A stretch of DNA of 64,000 nucleotides from Bacteroidota bacterium (GTDB lineage Bacteria; Bacteroidota; Bacteroidia; Chitinophagales; Chitinophagaceae), in the NCBI GenBank assembly GCA_023386235.1, contig JAEWKC010000028.1:8915-72914 (forward strand), read 5' to 3'. The position numbers were made by a program, and so were the translations under genes. The notes beneath the pieces were generated by a model that saw only the letters and a program-made list of their open reading frames with translations, searched no databases and was not told where the DNA came from. Positions 1-9,707 of the stretch are shown here, in pieces (the first letter of the stretch is position 1; each line of letters starts with the position of its first letter).

Positions 1-734
1 GCAAAAAATACCATACACTGATTTATGTTACTGACAGCGATGGCGACAGAGAAATAGAAATTACCGAAAATCTTAAAAACGGCAGAGTAGAAGGTGTGAT
101 AATGTCTGCAACAGGAGAAGGCAAAAATCCGAATCATATAAAACGCTTGCAGAAGATTTTACCCGTTGTTTTTTTCGACAGAGTTTACGATGAAATTGAA
201 GCGCCTAAAGTAATTACAGATGATTACCACAGTAGCTTTAAAGCAACTGAATTGCTCATAAAAAACAGATGCAAAAAAATAGCTTTTCTTGTGATCAATA
301 AAAATATATCTATCGGCAATGAACGCATGAATGGTTATGTAGACGCATTGAAAAGACATAAAATAAAAGTTGATGAAGCACTGATATTAAACTGTTCCAA
401 CGATTTCGATGAAAATTATCAGCTTATAAAAGACTTTATCCATAAGCAAAAGCCTGATGGTATTTTAGCATCAGTAGAAAGATTAGCTATCTCTACCTAT
501 ATTGTTTGCAACGATCTTAAAGTATCAATACCAAACGATATCAAACTTATATGCTATTCAAGCCTTACAATCGCATCACTTTTACAACCTTCACTTTCCA
601 CTATCACCCAACCATCTTATGAGATGGGCGCAAAAGCCGCTGAATTGTTATTTGAGAAGTTGAAAAATAACAACTCTTTATCAGAAATCATTACACTCAA
701 TTCAGAAATAATAGAAAGAAACTCAAGTAAATAA
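1..734 (+). CDS. LacI-family transcriptional regulator (5' end outside window)
   Basis: The frame is open from base 3 to the stop at 734, so the gene starts upstream of the window; the GTG at 96 and ATG at 102 are internal. What is visible is the C-terminal periplasmic-binding-protein-like effector domain of LacI/GalR regulators: a segment reading GVIMSAT, then VVFFDR, a DYHSS.KAT. motif and a C-terminal IKLICYSSLT...PSLSTITQP block followed by EMGAKAAELLFEKL, which is typical of this fold. The helix-turn-helix lies off the window. It sits directly upstream of the starch locus, and a LacI-type operator lies just past that locus's promoter, so I infer that it controls the starch genes in response to a maltodextrin-type sugar. 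Its ligand cannot be read from the sequence. Confidence 0.88.
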   Translation, partial: KKYHTLIYVTDSDGDREIEITENLKNGRVEGVIMSATGEGKNPNHIKRLQKILPVVFFDRVYDEIEAPKVITDDYHSSFKATELLIKNRCKKIAFLVINKNISIGNERMNGYVDALKRHKIKVDEALILNCSNDFDENYQLIKDFIHKQKPDGILASVERLAISTYIVCNDLKVSIPNDIKLICYSSLTIASLLQPSLSTITQPSYEMGAKAAELLFEKLKNNNSLSEIITLNSEIIERNSSK

Positions 735-803
735 TTTTAATTACTTTATAAGTAATTGAATATAAATTATTTAAGAAATATGACGAAAATCATATGAGAA
801 ACA

Positions 804-835
804 TTTGTTTGTTTGTTAACAAATAAATAATTTTG
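804..835 (+). promoter_or_regulatory. Bacteroidota sigma promoter of the starch locus
   Basis: TTTG at 804-807, a 20-nt spacer and TAATTTTG at 828-835 match the Bacteroidota primary-sigma consensus TTTG-N19/20-TAnnTTTG. Transcription should start near 841, about 35 nt before the ATG of the secreted amylase at 877. It is the best promoter match seen in the window. Confidence 0.75.
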
Positions 836-849
836 AAAATAATTTTATT

Positions 850-861
850 GGGAACGTTTCC
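850..861. promoter_or_regulatory. LacI-type operator
   Basis: GGGAACGTTTCC at 850-861 is a near-palindrome around a perfect AACGTT centre, with one mismatched pair per half. Such a CG-centred dyad is typical of LacI/GalR operators. It lies a few bases downstream of the predicted transcription start of the 804-835 promoter, a position where a bound repressor would block initiation or early elongation. The partial LacI-family gene ending at 734 is the obvious partner; that link is inference. Confidence 0.6.
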
Positions 862-876
862 GAAAATAATGAGAAA

Positions 877-3800
877 ATGAAAAAAACTCTTTTATTATTC
901 ACTACATTCTTTATAGCAATAGTGGTAAGTACCGCTCAGTTGTTGAATATGAATCCTGCATTCATAACAGAAACGAGTACCAATAACCTGATTGTTTATG
1001 ATGCCAACTTTGGCAATAAAGGATTATTAAATTACTCCGGTGATGTTTTTGTACATATTGGAGTGATTACCACCAAAAGCACCAGTAGTTCAGATTGGAA
1101 ATATGTAAATTCATCCTGGGGTGTTGTCGATGCTAATTTTAAAGCAGCGGCATTAGGAAATAATAAATGGCAGTTTGCTATTCCCACTGATTTAAGAAAT
1201 TATTTCGGTATTACCGATGCTGCTGAACGAATTACACGCATTGCAATTATTTTCAGAAGCGGCGATGGTAATATAAAAGGCGTTAATACCGATGGCAGCG
1301 ATATGTACGTGCCGGTTTATGACAATAACTTGCATGTAAGAATTGACAAACCTTTCTGGGAGCCTAAATACGACATTACTTATCCGCAAAATACTACTCA
1401 GACATTGAATTCTTCTGTGGAATTTATGGTAAATGCCAGTCAGATTGCTGATATTTATTTAGAAAAAAATAATAGCCCGATAAGCAGTATGCAAGGTGTT
1501 ACTTCCTATACCGCTTCTGTTGCTTTTACTACATTCGGCAATCATTCTGTAATGGCAAAAGCCAATAGCGGTACCGCTTCGGCTGGTTCAGTTACTATCA
1601 CCTATACAGTGCCCGGCAATTCGCCGGTAGCCGAACCTCCGGCAGGATTGAAACAAGGAATCAACTATTATGCTAACGATCCTACAAAAGTCACCTTAGT
1701 TTTGTTTGCTCCCGGCAAATCTATCATTCGTGTAATGGGCGATTTCAATAATTGGGATGAAAACGATCCGGGCTATGTAATGAATAAAACCGCCGACGGT
1801 CGTATATTCTGGATTACATTAAGCAATTTAGTAGCCGGTCAGGAATATGCATATCAGTACATCATAGATGAATCGTTGAAAATAGCCGATTACAATGCGG
1901 AAAAGGTTTTAGATCCCTGGAACGATCCGTATATTGATGCTGCTACTTATCCCGGTTTAAAACCCTACCCATCAGTGCTTAATAAAGATGTAAATGGCAT
2001 TGTAAGTGTTTTGCAAACCAATAAGACTGTTTATAATTGGCGTGTTGGTAGTTTTCAACGTCCGCAAAAAGAAGAGCTGAGAGTATATGAACTCCTGGTA
2101 AGAGATTTTGTAGCTGAGCATAATTGGGATGCGGTAAAAGCTAAAATAGGATACATAAAAAGCCTGGGGATGAATGCCATTGAACTAATGCCCTTCAATG
2201 AATTTGAAGGCAACTTAAGCTGGGGCTATAATCCTAATTTTTACTTTGCTCCCGATAAATACTATGGTACAGAAACTGCATTAAAACAATTTATTGATGA
2301 ATGTCATGCACAGGGAATTGCAGTAATCATGGATATGGTGCTCAACCACAGTTTCGGTTCATCTCCAATGGTCAGAATGTATTGGGACGCCGCAAACAAT
2401 CAGCCTGCCTCTAACAGTCCGTGGTTCAATCAACAGCCCACCCATCCTTTTAATGTAGGTTATGATTTTAACCACGATAGTGAAGACACTAAGTATTTTG
2501 CTTCAAGAGTTATGCGCTATTGGTTGGAAAATTATAAAATAGACGGATTCCGTTTCGATCTTTCCAAAGGCTTTACACAGCGCCATTCAACCGATGTTGC
2601 GGCATGGAATCAATACGACCAGAACAGAATTAATACGTGGTATAGATATTACGATTCTATACAAGCAGTAACACCCGGCGCGTATTGTGTATTGGAACAC
2701 TTAGGGAATGATGATGAAGAAATTCAATTAGCCAATAAAGGGATGCTTCTGTGGGAAAATATGAATCATCAATACAACCAGCTTACAATGGGATGGATAG
2801 CAGACAGTGATTTAAACAGGAGCATCTACAGCAACAGAGGCTGGACAAAAAATAATATGCTGTTGTACATGGAAAGTCATGACGAAGAGAGGTTGATGTA
2901 TAGAAATGTACAATGGGGAAATGTTTCAGGCTCGTATAATGTAAAAGATTCTGCCACCGCTTATACGCGTAATGCAATGGCGATGGCATTTTGGGCTGCC
3001 ACACCAGGCCCAAAAATGATTTGGCAGTTTGGTGAACTGGGCTATCCCTATTCTATTAATCATTGTGGCGATAATACTGTCAGTGACGCATGTCGCACAG
3101 ATATTAAACCTATCAGATGGGATTATCTGCACAATCCTGATAGAGTAAAACTAAAAGACGCTTACGCTAAAATGATGAAGCTGAGAAGCGCATTCCCGTC
3201 AACATTCATTAATAATTATGTTGATAATGGTACAAACCTGGGCATTGGCGAGGGCATGATAAGAAAATTAGTAATCAATAGTCCTGAACTGAAAATAGTA
3301 GTTGTAGGTAATTTTGATATCACTTCAAGAACTACCACTATTACCTGGCCCGCAACCGGCGATTGGTATCCCTACATCAGCAGCACAGGCAGCCTGTCTA
3401 CATTATCTGTAAACGGCAGCGCGGAAACGGCAGAAAAAGCACAACCTAACCTATATGCCTTTGCAGGCAGCAACAAATATTCCGCGTCCAATCAACCTAA
3501 CACTAGCATGAATGGTATACCTGTAACCGTCACCACAGCCACAAGCAACATTACTCTGCAACCCGGTGAATTCTATGTATATACCAACCAGGATTTAAAA
3601 GCTTTACCAGTAAAAATAACAGATCTTAAGGTAACGCAAAATAAGAATAGTGTGAATATTTCTTGGAATACTACAAAAGAAGCGACTATTAAGCATTACC
3701 AGATCCAGAGAAGTACAGATGCTAAGAACTATCATACCATACATACCGCAACTCCTCAAAAAGCTACTGTGAATACTTACAGCTTCACAGATGAGAATAT

Positions 3801-4134
3801 TGACAAACTTATATCAAAAGATATTTTTTACAGAATTGTAATAACTGAAAGTGATAATCAAACAACTTATTCTGAAACTAAAAAAATAACCATACAAAAA
3901 AGTAACGCTACTATTATCTACCCCAATCCAAGCAATGGTATTTTTAAAATAAACTTTGATAACGATAATTACAGAATCATTCATATATATGATGTGGCAG
4001 GAAAACTTATATATAAAACCTCCGGCAATCTTGCATTAGTAAATATTGATGTAAGAAATAAAGCAGATGGAATATACATAGTAAAAATAACTGAAAACAA
4101 TCATAAAGAAACATACAAGATCATTAAACAATAA
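877..4134 (+). CDS. Secreted GH13 alpha-amylase-family enzyme with type IX secretion tail
   Basis: An extracellular alpha-glucan hydrolase of 1085 aa. Residues 1-20 are a signal peptide ending at STAQ. Two beta-rich modules follow, the second resembling a CBM48/E-set domain (IRVMGDFNNWDE). The GH13 barrel shows region I DMVLNH (D486, N490, H491), region II GFRFDLS with nucleophile D561, region III VLEH with acid/base E607, and region IV ESHDEER with D669, so all three catalytic carboxylates are present. A fibronectin-like module (about 908-1007) precedes a C-terminal type A T9SS sorting domain (YPNPSNG, then a G.Y.VKI segment at the end), so the protein is probably released or anchored at the cell surface. 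It is the first gene after the LacI operator and lies 82 bp before susC. The exact GH13 subfamily and bond specificity are not certain. Confidence 0.9.
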   Translation: MKKTLLLFTTFFIAIVVSTAQLLNMNPAFITETSTNNLIVYDANFGNKGLLNYSGDVFVHIGVITTKSTSSSDWKYVNSSWGVVDANFKAAALGNNKWQFAIPTDLRNYFGITDAAERITRIAIIFRSGDGNIKGVNTDGSDMYVPVYDNNLHVRIDKPFWEPKYDITYPQNTTQTLNSSVEFMVNASQIADIYLEKNNSPISSMQGVTSYTASVAFTTFGNHSVMAKANSGTASAGSVTITYTVPGNSPVAEPPAGLKQGINYYANDPTKVTLVLFAPGKSIIRVMGDFNNWDENDPGYVMNKTADGRIFWITLSNLVAGQEYAYQYIIDESLKIADYNAEKVLDPWNDPYIDAATYPGLKPYPSVLNKDVNGIVSVLQTNKTVYNWRVGSFQRPQKEELRVYELLVRDFVAEHNWDAVKAKIGYIKSLGMNAIELMPFNEFEGNLSWGYNPNFYFAPDKYYGTETALKQFIDECHAQGIAVIMDMVLNHSFGSSPMVRMYWDAANNQPASNSPWFNQQPTHPFNVGYDFNHDSEDTKYFASRVMRYWLENYKIDGFRFDLSKGFTQRHSTDVAAWNQYDQNRINTWYRYYDSIQAVTPGAYCVLEHLGNDDEEIQLANKGMLLWENMNHQYNQLTMGWIADSDLNRSIYSNRGWTKNNMLLYMESHDEERLMYRNVQWGNVSGSYNVKDSATAYTRNAMAMAFWAATPGPKMIWQFGELGYPYSINHCGDNTVSDACRTDIKPIRWDYLHNPDRVKLKDAYAKMMKLRSAFPSTFINNYVDNGTNLGIGEGMIRKLVINSPELKIVVVGNFDITSRTTTITWPATGDWYPYISSTGSLSTLSVNGSAETAEKAQPNLYAFAGSNKYSASNQPNTSMNGIPVTVTTATSNITLQPGEFYVYTNQDLKALPVKITDLKVTQNKNSVNISWNTTKEATIKHYQIQRSTDAKNYHTIHTATPQKATVNTYSFTDENIDKLISKDIFYRIVITESDNQTTYSETKKITIQKSNATIIYPNPSNGIFKINFDNDNYRIIHIYDVAGKLIYKTSGNLALVNIDVRNKADGIYIVKITENNHKETYKIIKQ

Positions 4135-4216
4135 ATATTAAAAAAGCAAACATTCAGGAAGAAAATAAACAATGGAGAATCCATTTTAATAAAGAATTAA
4201 AAACAATAAACAAACA

Positions 4217-7204
4217 ATGAAACTTAGACATTTATCTAAAATTCTGCCATTTATCATGCTGTTATTTTGCACGGCAGTTATGGCACAAGTAAGAACTGTT
4301 TCAGGTGTGGTTACCGACAACAATGGACTACCATTACCCGGCGCAGCAGTAAAAGTGAAAGAAACCGGAAACGGAACCATAGCCGATTCTTCGGGAAGAT
4401 TTGAACTCAGCATTCCACAAAACGCAAGAACTTTAGTAGTTAGTTCGGTCGGGATGACTGAAAGAGAGGTAGAAATTTCTTCAACGCCCATGACAATTAA
4501 TTTACTTGAAAGTAGCAGCTCTACCATGAGCGATTTAGTGGTAGTAGCGTACGGACGTCAAAGAAAAGAAGATCTCACAGGCGCTGTCACAGCCATATCT
4601 GCTAAAGATTTTCAGAAAGGTAACATTGCTTCTTCTGAACAATTAATACAAGGCAAAGTGCCGGGCTTGCAAATTACTTCAGGCGGAGGTGCTGCCGGTG
4701 GCGGAAGTAAGATACGTATTCGCGGCGGAGCTTCATTGAACGCCTCCAACGATCCCTTGATTGTAATTGATGGTGTACCTGTTGAAAGCAACGGCATATC
4801 CGGTACCGACAATTTGCTTAGCACCATTAACCCCAATGATATTGAAAGCATGAGCGTATTAAAAGATGCTTCTGCTACAGCTTTATATGGTTCTCGCGCT
4901 TCAAATGGTGTTATTATCATCACTACAAAAAGAGGCACAAGCGGCAAGCCAAGATGGAACTTTAATACTACTAACTCTATCTCTACACTTTCTAAAAAAG
5001 TGGATGTATTGACCGCTGATCAAATCAGAGAAGTTGTGAATGCTAATGCAGCTGCAACCGGAGATACCAGATACAGCAGCTTATTAGGTTCTGCCAATAC
5101 TGACTGGCAAGATCAAATATATCAAAATGCTTTTGGTACAGATAATAACCTTAGCGTAAGCGGTACAGTAAATACTTGGCTTCCCTATCGTGCTTCTGTA
5201 GGCTATAACAACCAAGATGGTATTCTAAAAACAAATAATTTCAATCGCTTGTCCGGGGCATTAAGTTTAACGCCTAAATTTTTAGACGATCATTTAGCCG
5301 TAACTTTCAATTTAAAATTATCTCAAACTAAAAACGTTTTTGCTGATGCAGGAGCCGTAGGAGCCGCAGTAACATTCGATCCAACGCAAGAAGTTATGGA
5401 TGCCTCTAATCCTTATGGCGGCTATTGGCAATGGATAGCTTCTGATGGTAATCCTATCAATACAAACGGAGGTTCCATTGCACCCAACCCTTTAGACCTG
5501 CTGATGCTTAGAGACAACCGTTCTACTGTAAACAGGCTGATTGGTAATGTACAGTTAGATTATAAATTACATTTTTTACCCGACTTACATTTTATTGTGA
5601 ATGTAGGTATGGATAAAACAGCAGGTAAAGGAAATGACAATATAAGCAATCTGTCTGTAACCAACTGGCACACCGGTGGTAGAAAAACTCCTTATCGGCA
5701 GGAGAAACTAAATACGCTTGCCGATGTTTCTTTATTCTATGAAAAAACCGTAGGACAACATAAAATAGACGTATTGGCATTACACAGTTTCCAGGATTTC
5801 GTCACTGATGTATATAATTATCCGGCTTACAGCTTTAGCGGAGATACTATTATAGCAGGAACCAATCCCGCTTTTGCAACAGACAAACCACAATATGCTA
5901 TTGAGTCTTATTTAGGAAGAATCAATTATGCATTCAATAATAAATATTTAGTTACCGCGTCTATACGTCGCGATGCCGTGTCACGTTTTGCGCCTGATAA
6001 CCGTGTAGGTTATTTCCCGGCATTGGCATTGGCATGGAAACTTGATGAAGAATTTTTCAGTAATATGAGAGATGTGGTAAACGAATTAAAACTTAGATTT
6101 GGCTGGGGCATTACCGGACAACAAGCTATTGGTGGATTGTATGATTATATGCCCTTCTATTCAAGAAGCTCAGAAACCGCGCAATATCAATTGGGCAATC
6201 AGTATTACACCTTCCTTCGTCCGGGTTCTTATGATGCAACCAGAAAATGGGAAACATCACGCAAAATAAACGTAGCCCTGGATTATGGATTTTTTCAAAA
6301 CAGAATAAGCGGTAGCATTGATGTATATCAAAATAAAACTGAAGACCTGCTAAGCTACATTCCTATTGCACCGGGTTCTAACTTTGATATTGGCTTAACA
6401 ACCAATATAGGTAATATGGAAAATAAAGGTTTTGAATTTATAATCAACACAGTGCCTATACGTCAACAAAATTTTTCTTGGGATTTAGGCTTTAACTTTA
6501 GCTATAACAAAACCATTATTACCAGGCTTAGCGAAAGAAATGACCCCAATGACAGAGGTATTGATGTAAGCGGCATTACAGGAGGCACCGGTAATACAAT
6601 AGGAAAACATGCAGTGGATTACGCTCCGTTTAGCTATTATGTGTATAAACAAGTATATGATCCACAAACCGATTTACCTATTGAAGGTTTATATGAAGAC
6701 ATGAACAGAGATGGAAGTATAGATAACCTCGACAGGATTTACTTTAAAAAACCTATGCCCGATTTCCTTCTTGGATTTAATACACAGGTCAACTACAAAA
6801 AACTTTCTGTAGGATTAACAGGACATGGTATGATAGGCAATTATTTGTACAACAACTGGGCATCAGCACAAGGTGCCATGAGAAATTTAAGAGATCCGCT
6901 ATTAGTGGTAAGAAATGTGGCTACTGATTATCTTACTACCAGATTTGCCAACAACCAGTATTTCAGCAATTATTATATAGAAAACGCCTCTTTCTTTAGA
7001 CTGGATAATATTAATGTTGCATACAACATTGGCAGAATATTAAACGAAAAGGTAAATATGCGTGTTTCCGGTTCTGTGCAAAATGTATTTGTAATAACAA
7101 AATACAGCGGTTTAGATCCTGAAAACTCTAACGATTCAGGTATTGACAACACAATTTATCCAAGACCAAGAGTTTTCTCTATAGGATTAAACTTAGATTT
7201 CTAA
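4217..7204 (+). CDS. susC: SusC/RagA-family TonB-dependent outer-membrane glycan transporter
   Basis: Imports maltooligosaccharides across the outer membrane using TonB energy. The 995-aa protein has a signal peptide ending near residue 23 (VMAQ), a CarboxypepD_reg-like domain (VSGVVTDNNGLPLPGA), a TonB-box-like segment (SDLVVVAYG), a plug domain (GKVPGLQI, IRIRGGASLN, DPLIVIDGVPV) and a long beta-barrel ending in a C-terminal Phe (IGLNLDF), which is the usual BAM-recognition end. Length and order are normal for SusC proteins. There is no N-terminal STN/FecR-interaction domain, which fits control by LacI rather than by an anti-sigma system. The partner SusD begins 27 bp downstream. Confidence 0.95.
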   Translation: MKLRHLSKILPFIMLLFCTAVMAQVRTVSGVVTDNNGLPLPGAAVKVKETGNGTIADSSGRFELSIPQNARTLVVSSVGMTEREVEISSTPMTINLLESSSSTMSDLVVVAYGRQRKEDLTGAVTAISAKDFQKGNIASSEQLIQGKVPGLQITSGGGAAGGGSKIRIRGGASLNASNDPLIVIDGVPVESNGISGTDNLLSTINPNDIESMSVLKDASATALYGSRASNGVIIITTKRGTSGKPRWNFNTTNSISTLSKKVDVLTADQIREVVNANAAATGDTRYSSLLGSANTDWQDQIYQNAFGTDNNLSVSGTVNTWLPYRASVGYNNQDGILKTNNFNRLSGALSLTPKFLDDHLAVTFNLKLSQTKNVFADAGAVGAAVTFDPTQEVMDASNPYGGYWQWIASDGNPINTNGGSIAPNPLDLLMLRDNRSTVNRLIGNVQLDYKLHFLPDLHFIVNVGMDKTAGKGNDNISNLSVTNWHTGGRKTPYRQEKLNTLADVSLFYEKTVGQHKIDVLALHSFQDFVTDVYNYPAYSFSGDTIIAGTNPAFATDKPQYAIESYLGRINYAFNNKYLVTASIRRDAVSRFAPDNRVGYFPALALAWKLDEEFFSNMRDVVNELKLRFGWGITGQQAIGGLYDYMPFYSRSSETAQYQLGNQYYTFLRPGSYDATRKWETSRKINVALDYGFFQNRISGSIDVYQNKTEDLLSYIPIAPGSNFDIGLTTNIGNMENKGFEFIINTVPIRQQNFSWDLGFNFSYNKTIITRLSERNDPNDRGIDVSGITGGTGNTIGKHAVDYAPFSYYVYKQVYDPQTDLPIEGLYEDMNRDGSIDNLDRIYFKKPMPDFLLGFNTQVNYKKLSVGLTGHGMIGNYLYNNWASAQGAMRNLRDPLLVVRNVATDYLTTRFANNQYFSNYYIENASFFRLDNINVAYNIGRILNEKVNMRVSGSVQNVFVITKYSGLDPENSNDSGIDNTIYPRPRVFSIGLNLDF

Positions 7205-7231
7205 AAATCAACTTATTTAAAAATAATTATA

Positions 7232-8842
7232 ATGAAGAAAATATTTTATTTAGCAGTGGCAGTAAGCTTACTTACTGTATCCTGTGCAAAAAGATTAGAC
7301 TTATATCCTCAGAATGATTTGACATCAGATAAAGTATATGCAGATTATAATGGATATATAAGTGTATTGGCAAAAATATACAGCACACTCTCCATCACCG
7401 GAAACACTGGCCCTGCGGGCTCTCCCGATATTGGCGGCGGTTTGGACGAAGGCTCTCAGGTGCCATTTATAAGATCATTCTTTAACCACCAAGTATTAAC
7501 AACCGATGAGGCTGTATGTGCCTGGAATGACCAGACAATCTGGGATTTTCATTTTATGAGATGGACAAGCGAAGACCCTTTTATAAAAGGGATGTACGCC
7601 CGTCCTATTTGGAACATCACACTTATCAATGAATATTTAAGAGAGTCAACCGATGAAAAAGTTGCTGCACGCGGCATTACAGGCGAACAGGCTGCGGATA
7701 TCAAATTTTCCAGGGCCGAAGCTAGATTTTTAAGAGCGTTTAACTATTGGATAATGATAGACCTGTTTGGCAAATCTACTTTTATCACAGAAGAAGATGG
7801 CATTGGAAAGTTCACTCCTAAACAAATAACAAGACCCGAACTATTTACTTATATAGAATCAGAATTAAAAGCTATAGAAAATGAAATAAAACCGGCTAAA
7901 ACTGCTATTTACGGGCGTGCAGATCAAGCGTCTGTTTGGGCTTTACTTGCCAGATTGTATTTGAATGCACAGGTATATGCAGAAACCCCTAAATGGGCTG
8001 AAGCAGCTCAATACGCCGAAAAGGTAATCAACGCGGGATATACGCTAAGCACCGACTACAAAACTTTATTCATGGCGGATAATGATAAACAAGCCAATGA
8101 AATAATCTTTGCAGTTAATTGCGACGGATTGCGTACCCAGGCATACGGCAATACCACGTTCTTCATACACGCGGCCTCAGGAGATGATGCTGCTGAATAC
8201 GGAACTTCAGGCGGGTGGAACGGCTATCGCGCAACAAAAGCATTAGGTGCTTTATTTAACGATATGACCGGCAACACAGACAAAAGAGCTTTATTCACTA
8301 CTTCTAAATACGGCACCGGTGCCGCGCAAATAGAAATCCCCGCCATTGATGATTTCAACAACGGACTACATGTAAAGAAATATGTGAACATCAGATCAGA
8401 CGGGGGTGCTGTATCTGATATAACAAAAACCTATTCTGATATTGACTTTCCAATTTTCAGACTTCCTGAAATGTATTTGATCTATGCAGAAGCTACGATA
8501 AGAAGCGCAGGCACACCCGATCAAAAAGCTATTGATTACATAAACGCGATCAGACATCGGGCTTTCGGACAAAGCTACGGACCTAACAATATTGGCAGGG
8601 TAAATGCCAATAATCTTACCTTAAGATTTGTTTTGGACGAGAGAGGCAGAGAATTGTATTGGGAAGGACACAGAAGAACGGATTTAATTCGCTACGGATT
8701 ATTTACCACTTCCGGTTATCTGTGGCCTTGGAAAGGTGGCGTATCCTCAGGAAACGCGGTAGACAGCAAATACAACCTGTTCCCTATTCCTGCTGCTAAC
8801 CGCAGCTCTAACCCTAACCTAGATCAAAACCCCGGTTATTAA
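7232..8842 (+). CDS. susD: SusD/RagB-family starch-binding outer-membrane lipoprotein
   Basis: Surface lipoprotein of 536 aa that caps SusC and delivers glycan to it. The lipobox LTVSC places the acylated Cys at residue 18. The family pattern is clear: N-terminal NDLTSDKVYADYNGY, a FSRAEARFLRAFNYW helix, TPR-like helices around QASVWALLARLYLNAQVYA, and the C-terminal IFRLPEMYLIYAEA...INAIRHRA...LDERGRELYWEGHRRTDLIRY block. It lies between susC and the two SusE/F-type genes with short spacers (27 and 30 bp), consistent with one transcript. The starch specificity rests on the neighbours rather than on residues I can identify here. Confidence 0.95.
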   Translation: MKKIFYLAVAVSLLTVSCAKRLDLYPQNDLTSDKVYADYNGYISVLAKIYSTLSITGNTGPAGSPDIGGGLDEGSQVPFIRSFFNHQVLTTDEAVCAWNDQTIWDFHFMRWTSEDPFIKGMYARPIWNITLINEYLRESTDEKVAARGITGEQAADIKFSRAEARFLRAFNYWIMIDLFGKSTFITEEDGIGKFTPKQITRPELFTYIESELKAIENEIKPAKTAIYGRADQASVWALLARLYLNAQVYAETPKWAEAAQYAEKVINAGYTLSTDYKTLFMADNDKQANEIIFAVNCDGLRTQAYGNTTFFIHAASGDDAAEYGTSGGWNGYRATKALGALFNDMTGNTDKRALFTTSKYGTGAAQIEIPAIDDFNNGLHVKKYVNIRSDGGAVSDITKTYSDIDFPIFRLPEMYLIYAEATIRSAGTPDQKAIDYINAIRHRAFGQSYGPNNIGRVNANNLTLRFVLDERGRELYWEGHRRTDLIRYGLFTTSGYLWPWKGGVSSGNAVDSKYNLFPIPAANRSSNPNLDQNPGY

Positions 8843-8872
8843 TTTTATAAAGTAGTATTTAAAAATATAGCA

Positions 8873-9682
8873 ATGAACAATAAATTTTTAAAACTCTTCG
8901 GCTTAGTATTATTTCTTGCAGTATTGGCAGGATGTAAAAAAGTTGAGAACAGAGTTTATTTTGAAAACGGCACGGCACCTGTGCTTACAGCTGAAGGCGC
9001 AGATGTGATTGTATTGAATAAAGACAATGCCGACAAGGATGTTATGAGTTTTGCCTGGACAAATCCCAATTACTCTTTCAATACAGGCATCAGTTCTCAA
9101 AACGTTACTTATCTGCTTGAATTTGACACTACCGGTTCTAATTTTACCAATCCTAAATTGCAGCAATTTAGTGTTTCCAACGATTTGCAGGCAACACTTA
9201 CACAAGGTCAAATCAATACCTATCTGTTAGCTTTAGGATTAGAAGATGGCAAACCATACAATGTGGAAATGCGCCTTAAAGCCGGATTAGGCAGTTCTAT
9301 TGCCGTTCCTTTGATTTCTAATATTATCAAAAGAACCATTACGCCCTACTCCGTAGATCCTGATTTATGGATAACAGGAGATGGCACTCCGGATAATTGG
9401 ACAGACAAGCCCAGTAACAATCAAAAACTTGCATATGATAAAGTAAGTAAAACACTTCATATTACAATGGATTTTGAACCGGGTAAAGGATACAAATTCC
9501 TTACTAAACACGGAAGTTGGCATCCGCAATTAGGTGGCGCGCCTGCTACCGGTGGTAATCTATCATCAAGCAATCCGGATAGTTCAAATGAGCCCGCAAC
9601 AATACCTACTCCGGCAGAAGCAGGCACATACAAGCTTACCGTGGATTTGGAAAACATGACCTTGAAAGTAGAAAAAGTATAA
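8873..9682 (+). CDS. susE: SusE-type starch-binding outer-membrane lipoprotein
   Basis: A 269-aa lipoprotein with lipobox VLAGC (Cys21). It has one SusE-type Ig/fibronectin-like domain (MSFAWTNPNYSF..., with YLLEFDTTGSNF) and one C-terminal starch-binding module (about residues 160-269) that begins LWITGDGTPDNWTDKP and contains FEPGKGYKFLTKHGSW. SusE and SusF proteins hold starch at the cell surface but are not transported with it. It lies 30 bp after susD and 25 bp before a longer paralogue. It has one binding module where classical SusE has two, so it is a reduced version. Confidence 0.88.
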   Translation: MNNKFLKLFGLVLFLAVLAGCKKVENRVYFENGTAPVLTAEGADVIVLNKDNADKDVMSFAWTNPNYSFNTGISSQNVTYLLEFDTTGSNFTNPKLQQFSVSNDLQATLTQGQINTYLLALGLEDGKPYNVEMRLKAGLGSSIAVPLISNIIKRTITPYSVDPDLWITGDGTPDNWTDKPSNNQKLAYDKVSKTLHITMDFEPGKGYKFLTKHGSWHPQLGGAPATGGNLSSSNPDSSNEPATIPTPAEAGTYKLTVDLENMTLKVEKV

Positions 9683-9707
9683 TTACAATTAATAAATATA
9701 AATTGAA

